The notes below the pieces were generated by a model. That model saw nothing but the letters and a program-made list of their open reading frames with translations. It searched no databases and had not been told where the DNA came from. A stretch of DNA of 7,391 nucleotides, from contig QIKS01000303.1 of NCBI GenBank assembly GCA_003233025.1, forward strand, positions 1-7,391. Reading direction: 5' to 3'. Numbering within the stretch: the stretch's first letter is position 1; every line of letters starts with the position of its first letter. The DNA is from Hellea balneolensis. GTDB taxonomy: Bacteria > Pseudomonadota > Alphaproteobacteria > Caulobacterales > Maricaulaceae. Shown here in pieces: positions 1-6,614 of the stretch. The position numbers were made by a program, and so were the translations under genes.

Positions 1-1029
1 GGCGCAGGCGGCCTTGGGTTAAGAGGCGGTCAGAGCGCGACACAATATGGCGCGGCACAATACGGCGCTGCATCATTTGGCGGCGGGCCGCAATATGGCG
101 GTAGATATGGCCATAACGGGCACGGCGGTGGAACATTACTCGCAGCCAATGCTCCTTACGGCGGCGCCTTAGGCGGGCAATATCGTGGCGCTCAACAAAT
201 CGGTAGGCAGAACGTGCAATTTGCCAATGCTGGTCAATTTGCCAATGGCGGTCAATACGGCGGTGTGCAAACCGTGCAGGGTGCTCCGATTTATGTGCCC
301 CAACCTTATCCTGCTTATTATAATGCTGGTGCGGAATGTTGCGGGCCTTTGCGCGGCGGTGCGGCCTTGCCATTTGGAATTGAAGCGGGAATTGGAACAG
401 AATTTGGCTTTGGTGGTCAAATATTCCCCGGCGAAGTCGAGCGGATAGCGCCGGGCAGCGGATTTTTAATCTCTGCATTGCCTACCATTAGCTTTAACGA
501 TGCTTATGACGAAGCCGTTCACTATTCTGGTGCCGCTACCTATGATATAAGTCCGAGTACAACGCTCATTGGTCAATTAGGATATTCCAGTGCCGACGGA
601 AACCTTTTGCAGGTTGGAACCATTGACGACGGCGCGGGGACAAGTGAAGATTTGTTTGTCCAGTGGAGCGATAAGGAACAATGGACATTAGAAGGCGGTG
701 TTCGGCAGTATTTTGGCGGCTGGAATAACGGCACCTCCGGTGTTCGGCCTTATGTAACTGCCACTGGTGGTTTCACACACGACAGTGCTATAGATGTTAC
801 GCAAAGTTCTGCGACACTAGCGCCAGCAGCGCTAAACACACAGCGATTTGTTAATGCAGGCTGGACACCAACTGCTGCCGGTCTTGTCGGCGTAGAAATG
901 CAGGTTGGTGCACGGACAGCGATTGGCGTTGAAACTGGTATTCGCTGGCGCGATGATTTGAACGCCATTACACCAACAACAGACCGCTGGTCTATTCCGC
1001 TACGATTGCGCGGCCGGGTATCTTTCTAG
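1..1029 (+). CDS. Predicted outer-membrane beta-barrel protein with Gly/Gln/Tyr-rich N-terminal region (5' partial)
   Basis: The reading frame is open from the first base to TAG at 1027-1029, so 342 residues are visible and the true start lies upstream; a GTG at 214 is internal. Visible residues 1 to about 95 are low-complexity and rich in Gly, Gln, Tyr and Ala, with QYGA, QYGG and QFANGG units. A Pro/Tyr-rich patch (VPQPYPAYY, about 101-109) and a Cys-Cys pair (113-114) follow. Residues from about 120 to the end alternate polar and hydrophobic residues with many Gly and aromatics, and the protein ends in GRVSF, a terminal Phe as in outer-membrane barrel beta-signals. The second half is clearly paralogous to the next gene (SFNDAYD at 164-170, GWTPTAAGLVGVE at 287-299). 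I infer an outer-membrane protein, possibly a lipoprotein like its neighbour, but the export signal is not in the window. I do not recognise a named family and the function is unknown. The call is firm for coding and moderate for barrel. Confidence 0.85.
   Translation, partial: GAGGLGLRGGQSATQYGAAQYGAASFGGGPQYGGRYGHNGHGGGTLLAANAPYGGALGGQYRGAQQIGRQNVQFANAGQFANGGQYGGVQTVQGAPIYVPQPYPAYYNAGAECCGPLRGGAALPFGIEAGIGTEFGFGGQIFPGEVERIAPGSGFLISALPTISFNDAYDEAVHYSGAATYDISPSTTLIGQLGYSSADGNLLQVGTIDDGAGTSEDLFVQWSDKEQWTLEGGVRQYFGGWNNGTSGVRPYVTATGGFTHDSAIDVTQSSATLAPAALNTQRFVNAGWTPTAAGLVGVEMQVGARTAIGVETGIRWRDDLNAITPTTDRWSIPLRLRGRVSF
41..264 (+). repeat. In-frame Q-Y/F-G coding repeats, including 15-bp and 18-bp tandem units
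   Basis: This stretch encodes the low-complexity region of the first gene. Two adjacent 15-bp units (41-55 and 56-70, 13 of 15 bases identical) encode QYGA motifs. Further QYGG/RYG units follow near 100-115 and a GGQYRGAQQ unit near 175-195. Two adjacent 18-bp units (217-234 and 235-252, 16 of 18 identical) encode QFANAG and QFANGG, then QYGG at 253-264. All units are whole codons, so copy-number change would lengthen or shorten the spacer without frameshift. The imperfect units suggest old duplications followed by drift. Confidence 0.75.
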
Positions 1030-1063
1030 AAAAACCAGCTGTAATAGCCGTTAATAATATCTT

Positions 1064-1090
1064 AAAACCCCGGGTATTTCCCGGGGTTTT
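1064..1090 (+). terminator. Strong intrinsic terminator after the first barrel gene
   Basis: A perfect 11-bp inverted repeat (AAAACCCCGGG at 1064-1074, CCCGGGGTTTT at 1080-1090) surrounds a 5-nt loop, TATTT. The GC-rich core is flanked by A and T tracts, so the right arm itself supplies the U-run. It lies 35 bp after the stop codon of the first gene. The A/T flanks make the structure nearly symmetric, so it could also work on the minus strand, though no minus-strand gene ends here. It implies that the two paralogues are mainly transcribed separately. Confidence 0.9.
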
Positions 1091-1153
1091 GTGCGTTTAT
1101 CGGCAAATAATCTTAAAAAATCACTGAAATTAACCGGGTATAAACCATACTCG

Positions 1154-1184
1154 TTGACCATATTGATACACATGGCCCTTATAT
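1154..1184 (+). promoter_or_regulatory. Candidate sigma-70-type promoter for the second barrel lipoprotein
   Basis: TTGACC at 1154-1159 resembles a -35 box, and TTATAT at 1179-1184 (19-bp spacing; 18 bp if read as CTTATA) resembles a -10 box. Transcription would start near 1191 and give a leader of about 60 nt. A small imperfect inverted repeat (1136-1141 with 1147-1152, loop AAACC, one G-T pair) lies directly upstream and could be an operator or chance. The spacer is longer than ideal, so this is a tentative call, supported mainly by the need for a promoter after the terminator at 1064-1090. Confidence 0.35.
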
Positions 1185-1251
1185 TGCGCGGTGATAAAAA
1201 CACATATTGACGTGGATTGTTGTGGGTCATTATGGGACAGAGGATTAAATT

Positions 1252-2067
1252 ATGCGTATTTTGTTTTGTGGAGTAGCGGCCCTTGCGTTGTCAGGTTGTT
1301 CGTGGTTGGGATTGGGCGGTAACCGCTCTAACCCTTATACAGATCCGAACGTTCAATGCTGTGTTGGCGATCGGGCGCTGAGCAAGTGGAATTTTGAAAT
1401 CGGTGGCGGGGTTGAATTCCCCCTAGGTGAAACAGCAATTTCAGGTTCCCAGGCCGCCGCAGGTTTTCCCAACAGAACGCTAAATGACGTCAGTTTCAAT
1501 GACGCTTATGACATCGGCTACCGTGCAGAATATGGCGGCTCTTACGCCGTCAACCCAAACCGGAAAGTTACTGTGCAAGGCACATATACCCGGGCAAACA
1601 GCAATGACATTGCCATCGGCACACAAAATAGCAATGAATTGCGCGGCCAATTGTCAAATTACACGGCTTATGGTTTGGAAGCAGGCTTGCGGCAATATAT
1701 CCGCCCGGTTCCCTTCCCGCTGATAAAATCGGTTCGCCCTTATATTGAAGCAAAAATAGGCGGCGCTTATGTTGATGATATTTCCCTCAACAATGTGCGT
1801 GAAGTGGGCGCACTTGTCCCGGCTGCGCCGATTGATATTGCATTTTATGAAGGCGGTTGGGTGCCAACGGCGGCGGGCCTTATTGGCGTGGAAACACCTT
1901 TGTTTAAGCGTTTTACCGTTGGTATAGAGACGGGTATACGTTTTGTTGGTAATCAGAAATCTGATAACACCAACACCGCAAATGGATTTGAGCAATTTGG
2001 CGGCGCAAATAATGGCGGTGACCGTTATAGCATTCCCGTAACCATTCGCGGACGTTATCGTTTCTAG
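1252..2067 (+). CDS. Predicted outer-membrane beta-barrel lipoprotein, paralogue of the preceding gene
   Basis: The 271-residue protein begins with a short lipoprotein signal (MRILFCGVAALALSGC). The LSGC lipobox puts the lipidated cysteine at residue 16, and Ser at +2 fits outer-membrane sorting. An in-frame TAA at 1246-1248 rules out any longer start; AGAGGA at 1239-1244 is a suitable ribosome binding site 7 nt before ATG. A linker of about 20 residues leads to a Cys-Cys pair (36-37), then a beta-rich, Gly-rich domain ending in GRYRF. Blocks shared with the upstream gene, in the same order, include SFNDAYD (81-87), LRQY, VRPYI, GWVPTAAGLIGVE (202-214), IETGIR and DRYSIP. The terminal Phe and alternating strands suggest a small outer-membrane barrel, with the lipid adding a second anchor. 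No named family is recognised and the function is unknown. It converges with the peptidase gene, 7 bp away. Confidence 0.85.
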   Translation: MRILFCGVAALALSGCSWLGLGGNRSNPYTDPNVQCCVGDRALSKWNFEIGGGVEFPLGETAISGSQAAAGFPNRTLNDVSFNDAYDIGYRAEYGGSYAVNPNRKVTVQGTYTRANSNDIAIGTQNSNELRGQLSNYTAYGLEAGLRQYIRPVPFPLIKSVRPYIEAKIGGAYVDDISLNNVREVGALVPAAPIDIAFYEGGWVPTAAGLIGVETPLFKRFTVGIETGIRFVGNQKSDNTNTANGFEQFGGANNGGDRYSIPVTIRGRYRF

Positions 2068-2074
2068 CGACGAC

Positions 2075-3886
2075 CTACTCGGCTAATTTTTTCTTGGCAA
2101 TCCAGACGTTGATTTGTTGTTCAAGTATGTCCAATGGAATACCACCATTGCCCAATACTGCGTCATGAAATTCGCGAATATCAAAATCTCCGCCAAGTTC
2201 CGTCTTGGCTCTCTTGCGTAATTCCAAGATTTTAAGCTCGCCGATTTTATAAGAAAGCGCTTGTCCGGGCCAGCTGATATAGCGGTCTACCTCGGTGCGA
2301 ATATTGTGGGTGGCGAGGGCGGAGTTTTCAAGAAAACATTGTTCGGCCTGCTGCCGCGTCCAGCCTTTCCAATGCATGCCCGTATCGACAACCAGTCTAC
2401 AGGCGCGCCACATTTCATAGGTCAGGCGACCAAATTGTTCATAAGGCGTGCGGTAAATACCCATTTCAACACCCAATTTCTCTGAATACAGCCCCCATCC
2501 TTCGCCAAATGCGCCGGGATACAGGCTTTGTCGAAATTCTGGCACGCCTGTTAATTCCTGGGCGATGCTGATTTGGTGATGATGTCCCGGCACACCTTCA
2601 TGCAAGGTGAGAGCGGGCAGATTATAAAGCGGGCGTTGGCTGAGATCATAAGTGTTGACCACATAATTTCCCGCCCGGCCGTTTTTAAGATTGCCGCCCC
2701 AATACCGCCCGGTTGTATAATTGGCAGCGATTTCGTCGGGCACCGGCATGACCCCGTAGGACAGTCTGGCCAGCTTGCCAAAGAAGGCCGGCATTTGACC
2801 GTCAATTCGCTTGGCAATCCAGGCGGCTTCCTTGAGTAAATCCTCAGGCGTTTTGGCATAAAATTGCTCATCGGTACGCAAGAAATTGAGAAATTCCTTA
2901 AATGTGCCCTCAAAACCGGTTTCGGCGATTACAATGTCCATTTCGGCGCGAATGCGCGCCACTTCGGACAGGCCAATTTCGTGAACTTCATCGGGGGAGA
3001 TGTCCAAAGTGGTGAACAATCGAACCAAAGCCTCATAATAGGCTTTGTTGGCAGTACTTGTGCCGATCCCCGCCGTTTTTCTGGCTTTAGGCAGGTATTC
3101 GTCTTGCAAAAAAACCAGCAGGTTTTCATAGGCAGGCAAGACACTTTCATCGATCGTGTTTTGCGCTAATTCTTGCAGCCGTTGCTGGCTTTCTTCGCCC
3201 ATGTTTTCAGGGTATTGCATAAACGGTAAATAAAACGGATGGTCTTGCGCCGCGCCTTGAGAGAGCAGGCGCACACCGTCTATAATACCGGGCAGGATAT
3301 CTTGTGCTGCCGTAAAACCCGTCTCAATGCCGCGGCGCATATTGTCTTGATGCTGCTGGAAAAACCTTGGCAGATCGGACAGGCGTGCCAGATAGGCTTC
3401 ATAATCCTGCACGTCGTTAAACCGGGTTTGGCGCGATATAGAGCTCAACACGTTGAAAAAGCCGCTATCATTGGTAAAAGGAATACGGGCGATATCAAAA
3501 TCTGCGAGCATCAGCCTTTGGTTTAAAACAAACCCTAAAAGCTCATAATTAAGCAAAGCTTCTTCGTTTAAGTTTTGTATATCAAGCGTTTTATAGCTGG
3601 CCAGTAATTGGCGGTAGAAGGCCGTATCGGCTTGGGCCGCGGACAGGCTGACATCGGGGAGGCGGCGCAGGGCGGCGCGGTCGCCTTCATTGCCAGCCTG
3701 GATTGGATCACGACTTAAGACAAATTTTCGCCGGTCGGCTATGATTTTCTCAAAACTTGCCTGGGGTTGAGGGATTGACCCCACATGGGGGTTGGTCGCA
3801 GGCAGTTGGATTTGCGCGGCGGCGACTGCAGCGGGGGCGCAAAAAGCCAATAGGGAAACACTGATTAAAATTTTTCTGGGGGACAT
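2075..3886 (-). CDS. Secreted DUF885-family predicted zinc metallopeptidase
   Basis: The protein has 603 residues from ATG at 3886. This start is chosen because it opens directly into a signal peptide (MSPRKILISVSLLAFCAPA..., cleavage probably near residues 20-24 in AVAAAQ) and has AGAGAG 4 nt upstream. The frame is open to a TTG at 3970, but that would bury the signal peptide behind 28 residues. The Cys in LAFC has Phe before it and is not a lipobox. The DUF885 hallmark HEGVPGHH is at 429-436, with H429, E430 and H435 as the likely metal/catalytic set, followed by GEGWGLYSE (461-469), where E462 or E469 may be the third ligand. The C-terminal block SWPGQALSYKIGE is also typical. Family knowledge suggests a gluzincin-like fold; substrates are largely unknown, so periplasmic peptide hydrolysis is inference. 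A weak promoter (TTATTG, 17 bp, TAAGAT, complement of 3945-3973) lies upstream. No clear terminator separates it from the convergent barrel gene. Confidence 0.92.
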   Translation of the reverse strand: MSPRKILISVSLLAFCAPAAVAAAQIQLPATNPHVGSIPQPQASFEKIIADRRKFVLSRDPIQAGNEGDRAALRRLPDVSLSAAQADTAFYRQLLASYKTLDIQNLNEEALLNYELLGFVLNQRLMLADFDIARIPFTNDSGFFNVLSSISRQTRFNDVQDYEAYLARLSDLPRFFQQHQDNMRRGIETGFTAAQDILPGIIDGVRLLSQGAAQDHPFYLPFMQYPENMGEESQQRLQELAQNTIDESVLPAYENLLVFLQDEYLPKARKTAGIGTSTANKAYYEALVRLFTTLDISPDEVHEIGLSEVARIRAEMDIVIAETGFEGTFKEFLNFLRTDEQFYAKTPEDLLKEAAWIAKRIDGQMPAFFGKLARLSYGVMPVPDEIAANYTTGRYWGGNLKNGRAGNYVVNTYDLSQRPLYNLPALTLHEGVPGHHHQISIAQELTGVPEFRQSLYPGAFGEGWGLYSEKLGVEMGIYRTPYEQFGRLTYEMWRACRLVVDTGMHWKGWTRQQAEQCFLENSALATHNIRTEVDRYISWPGQALSYKIGELKILELRKRAKTELGGDFDIREFHDAVLGNGGIPLDILEQQINVWIAKKKLAE

Positions 3887-3976
3887 GGAACTCTCTTGAT
3901 ATCTGTACGGATCTCTCTCATAGGGTATTTCAGGCAAAGAGGCTATCTTAAAAGGCTCTAAAGTCAGCAATAAGCA

Positions 3977-4021
3977 TTGACAGCGATCTTTGTGGGGTTA
4001 ATTTCGCTCCCTTAATATAAT
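3977..4021 (+). promoter_or_regulatory. Candidate promoter(s) of the sdhCDAB operon
   Basis: A consensus -35 hexamer, TTGACA (3977-3982), is followed after 16 bp by TAATTT (3999-4004), giving a start near 4011 and a leader of about 30 nt. Separately, a perfect TATAAT lies at 4016-4021, but no good -35 box stands 17 bp before it, and its start near 4028 would leave only about 13 nt including the ribosome binding site. The first pairing is preferred. The 154-bp gap between the divergent peptidase and sdhC genes must hold both promoters, so shared regulation is possible but no operator was identified. Confidence 0.4.
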
Positions 4022-4040
4022 CGCTCTTTGGGAGGGTCAA

Positions 4041-4439
4041 ATGGCGACAGGTTGGAATGACAAGCGGCCCTTATCGCCGCATCTTAGCATATGGAAATGG
4101 CATCCGACGATGCTGTCTTCAATTTTGCACAGGGCCAGCGGTATTTTCCTGTATTTTGGCTTGCTGAAACTATGCTTGTTTTTAGGGTTTTTGGCAGCGG
4201 GCCCGGAGGCCTTCAAGAAATTTGAACCTGTTCTTTATTCCCCGCTCGGCTTTGCGGTTTTCTTTGTTGTTTCAGGTGTTTTGGTTTTCCATCTGCTCAA
4301 TGGCGTGCGCCACCTGATCTGGGACGCAGGCAAGGGCTTTGATCCCAAAGTAGCCAATGTAATCTCCATACTTATTATTATCGCCGCATTCATCAGCGCC
4401 CTTGCGCTCAGCGCCGTTTTGGCCGGGAGTATGCAATGA
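4041..4439 (+). CDS. sdhC: Succinate dehydrogenase cytochrome b556 subunit (membrane anchor)
   Basis: This 132-residue protein is one of two integral membrane anchors of complex II; it helps bind haem b and forms part of the ubiquinone site. It has the family N-terminus RPLSPHL (9-15) and the quinone-site motif SSILHRASG, with S27 and R31 matching E. coli SdhC Ser27 and Arg31 in position. The motif HLLNGVRHLIWD follows, in which H84 corresponds to the axial haem ligand His84 of E. coli. Three hydrophobic helices lie at about 33-53, 68-90 and 105-128. A strong ribosome binding site, GGGAGGG (4030-4036), lies 4 nt before ATG. It is the first gene of the operon; its stop overlaps the sdhD start (ATGA at 4436-4439), suggesting translational coupling. 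Length and motifs are normal for the family. Confidence 0.97.
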   Translation: MATGWNDKRPLSPHLSIWKWHPTMLSSILHRASGIFLYFGLLKLCLFLGFLAAGPEAFKKFEPVLYSPLGFAVFFVVSGVLVFHLLNGVRHLIWDAGKGFDPKVANVISILIIIAAFISALALSAVLAGSMQ

Positions 4440-4819
4440 CCGACCACCGAACGCCTTTAAGTAAAGTCCGCGGTACGGGCGCAGCCCGTGAAGGTGTCCA
4501 CGAATTTATCACCCATCGGGTCAGCGCCATTATTTTAGCCCTTGTCTTTCCCGTATTTCTCTACGGCTTGATGAAAGCATTGCCGGGCGGGTATGACGGG
4601 TTGGCCCTGTGGGTGTCGTCACCTATTGGTGCTTTTGCATTGCTGATTTTTATTACGGCAGGTCTGTATCATGGCCGTATTGGCATTAATGAAGTTGTCC
4701 TTGATTATATTCATAGCCATGGCCTGCGCACGGTTTTGTTGCTGCTCAACACTTTGGTCGCCTTTGGGTTTTGGCTGGCGGGTGTGCTGGCGATTTTGAA
4801 ATTTTGGCTGGGAGGCTGA
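4436..4819 (+). CDS. sdhD: Succinate dehydrogenase hydrophobic membrane anchor subunit
   Basis: This 127-residue protein is the second membrane anchor of complex II, pairing with SdhC to hold haem b and complete the quinone pocket. The N-terminal motif [21 protein letters not shown] is a variant of the usual G-x-A-x-x-G...(Q/H)R segment. In [17 protein letters not shown]79 is the expected haem ligand (E. coli His71) and D90-Y91 match E. coli Asp82-Tyr83, with the same 12-residue His-Tyr spacing. Three hydrophobic helices are seen at about 30-49, 61-80 and 97-124. The start overlaps the sdhC stop by 4 bp, and GGGAG (4425-4429) lies 6 nt before ATG inside the end of sdhC. The sdhA gene begins 1 bp after the stop. 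Anchor subunits vary in sequence, so the assignment rests on these motifs plus operon position. Confidence 0.96.
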   Translation: MTDHRTPLSKVRGTGAAREGVHEFITHRVSAIILALVFPVFLYGLMKALPGGYDGLALWVSSPIGAFALLIFITAGLYHGRIGINEVVLDYIHSHGLRTVLLLLNTLVAFGFWLAGVLAILKFWLGG

Positions 4820-4820
4820 T

Positions 4821-6605
4821 ATGTCCGATAAAAACTGGATAGATCATAGCTATGACGTGGTTGTTGTCGGCGCCGGCGGGGCCGGTCTGCGCGCAACTTT
4901 AGGGGCTGCGCAAGCCGGGCTGAAAACCGCTTGTGTCACAAAAGTATTTCCAACCCGCTCCCACACCGTTGCCGCCCAAGGCGGTATTGCGGCCTCCCTT
5001 GGCAATATGGGGCCGGACAATTGGCGTTGGCATATGTATGATACGGTCAAGGGTTCCGACTGGCTTGGAGATCAAGACAGTATCGAATATCTGTGCCGCG
5101 AAGCCCCCAAGGCCGTTTACGAATTGGAGCATTGGGGCATGCCATTTTCGCGCACTGAAGATGGCGATATTTATCAAAGACCATTTGGCGGCATGATGCA
5201 AAATATGGGCGAAGGCCCGCCCGCGCAGCGCACGTGCGCGGCGGCTGACCGTACCGGCCATGCCATGTTGCACACGCTCTACGGACAATCCTTGCGCCAC
5301 ACGGCAGAATTTTTTATCGAATATTTCGTCCTTGATCTGATTATGGAGGACGGGGTGTGTCGGGGCATTACCGCCTGGAAGCTTGACGACGGCACCTTGC
5401 ACCGCTTTCGGGCGAAAACGGTAATTCTGGCGACGGGCGGTTATGGCCGGGCATTTTTCTCCTGCACATCGGCCCACACCTGTACCGGCGATGGTAATGC
5501 TATGGTTTTGCGGGCTGGCCTGCCGATCCAGGACCCTGAATTTATCCAATTTCATCCGACCGGAATTTACGGCGCGGGCTGTCTGATTACGGAAGGATCA
5601 CGAGGCGAGGGCGGTTATCTGGTTAATTCTGAAGGCGAACGGTTTATGGAGCGCTACGCCCCGTCGGCCAAAGACCTGGCGTCTCGCGATGTTGTCAGCC
5701 GGGCCATGACCATTGAAATTCGTGAAGGCCGCGGGGTCGGGCCAAACAAAGATCATATTTATCTACATCTGGATCATTTGGATCCGAAGGTTTTGGCCAA
5801 ACGCCTGCCGGGCATTTCCGAAAGCGCGCGGATTTTTGCTGGCGTTGATATCACCAAAGAACCGATCCCGGTTCTGCCAACTTGCCATTATAATATGGGC
5901 GGTATCCCGACCAATTTCCACGGCGAAGTCGTGACCAAAAAAGGTAAAAACCCGGACGCAGTTGTCAAGGGCTTGATGGCGGTTGGTGAAGCGGCCTGTG
6001 TGTCGGTTCACGGTGGTAACCGGCTTGGTTCTAATTCGCTGATTGATTTGGTTGTATTTGGCCGGGCGGCGGGCTTGCGCTGTGCCGAGCTTTTGGATGC
6101 CAAAGAAGGACAGCCAGAACTTAACGAGACTGCGGGCGCGGAAAGTTTCGCTCGCCTTGAGCATTTTCGAAATGCCGACGGCAAGTTAGGCACGGCCCAA
6201 ATCCGTCTTGATATGCAAAAGGCCATGCAGGATCATTGCGCGGTATTTCGCACAGCGGACAGCCTGCAAGAAGGTGTTAAAAAAATGCAAGACGTGCAGG
6301 CATCTCTGGCCGATATTCGTGTTTCAGACCGCAGCATGGTTTGGAATACGGATTTGGTTGAAACTCTGGAGCTTGATAATCTCATGGCCCAGGCTTTGGC
6401 CTCGATGGTTTCGGCTGAAGGGCGCAAGGAAAGTCGCGGTGCCCATGCCCGTGAAGATTTCCCCGACCGCAATGATAAAGACTGGATGAAGCATACATTG
6501 GCCTGGGTGAAAGACGGCAAGGTCAAGATCGATTTTAGGCCGGTTCATACCTATACTTTGAGCAAAGACATCGATTATATCAAACCACAAAAACGGGTGT
6601 ATTAG
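4821..6605 (+). CDS. sdhA: Succinate dehydrogenase flavoprotein subunit
   Basis: This 594-residue catalytic subunit oxidises succinate to fumarate on the cytoplasmic face of the inner membrane, linking the TCA cycle to the quinone pool. The FAD-binding motif [12 protein letters not shown] (14-25) is followed by [10 protein letters not shown], in which H48 is the residue expected to bind FAD covalently (E. coli His45). Active-site residues are in place: H245 in FHPTG, T257-E258 in the TEGSRGEGG loop, R289 in ASRD (the proton-transfer Arg286 of E. coli), H356 in CHYNMGG and R401 in [10 protein letters not shown]. The C-terminal domain ends KPQKRVY, as expected. Length is typical and no damage is seen. 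GGGAGG (4810-4815) lies 5 nt before ATG, inside the end of sdhD, again suggesting coupled translation. sdhB follows after 9 bp. Confidence 0.99.
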   Translation: MSDKNWIDHSYDVVVVGAGGAGLRATLGAAQAGLKTACVTKVFPTRSHTVAAQGGIAASLGNMGPDNWRWHMYDTVKGSDWLGDQDSIEYLCREAPKAVYELEHWGMPFSRTEDGDIYQRPFGGMMQNMGEGPPAQRTCAAADRTGHAMLHTLYGQSLRHTAEFFIEYFVLDLIMEDGVCRGITAWKLDDGTLHRFRAKTVILATGGYGRAFFSCTSAHTCTGDGNAMVLRAGLPIQDPEFIQFHPTGIYGAGCLITEGSRGEGGYLVNSEGERFMERYAPSAKDLASRDVVSRAMTIEIREGRGVGPNKDHIYLHLDHLDPKVLAKRLPGISESARIFAGVDITKEPIPVLPTCHYNMGGIPTNFHGEVVTKKGKNPDAVVKGLMAVGEAACVSVHGGNRLGSNSLIDLVVFGRAAGLRCAELLDAKEGQPELNETAGAESFARLEHFRNADGKLGTAQIRLDMQKAMQDHCAVFRTADSLQEGVKKMQDVQASLADIRVSDRSMVWNTDLVETLELDNLMAQALASMVSAEGRKESRGAHAREDFPDRNDKDWMKHTLAWVKDGKVKIDFRPVHTYTLSKDIDYIKPQKRVY

Positions 6606-6614
6606 GAGCGTAAA

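Noticed and set aside
214..216. GTG as the start codon of the first barrel gene
   Set aside because: The frame is open to the window edge with the same Q/Y/G repeat composition on both sides of the GTG, and no export signal follows it; the real start is upstream of the window.
1207..1235. Alternative promoter TTGACG-17-TTATGG before the second lipoprotein
   Set aside because: Spacing is ideal, but transcription would begin around 1242, inside the ribosome binding site, leaving almost no leader.
2261..3526. Several plus-strand open frames of 74-101 codons opposite the peptidase gene
   Set aside because: They mirror the minus-strand coding frame, have no ribosome binding sites noticed or family motifs, and the peptidase reading is supported by its signal peptide and HEGVPGHH motif.
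3887..3970. 28-residue N-terminal extension of the peptidase from a TTG start
   Set aside because: The ATG at 3886 opens directly into a clean signal peptide with AGAGAG upstream; the extension would bury it and overlap the divergent promoter region.
3998..4015. TTAA...TTAA pair upstream of sdhC as a CtrA box
   Set aside because: The halves are 10 bp apart, not the 7 bp required.
4899..5555. 218-codon open frame on the minus strand inside sdhA
   Set aside because: It is the antisense shadow of a highly conserved gene, with no motif or credible start signal.
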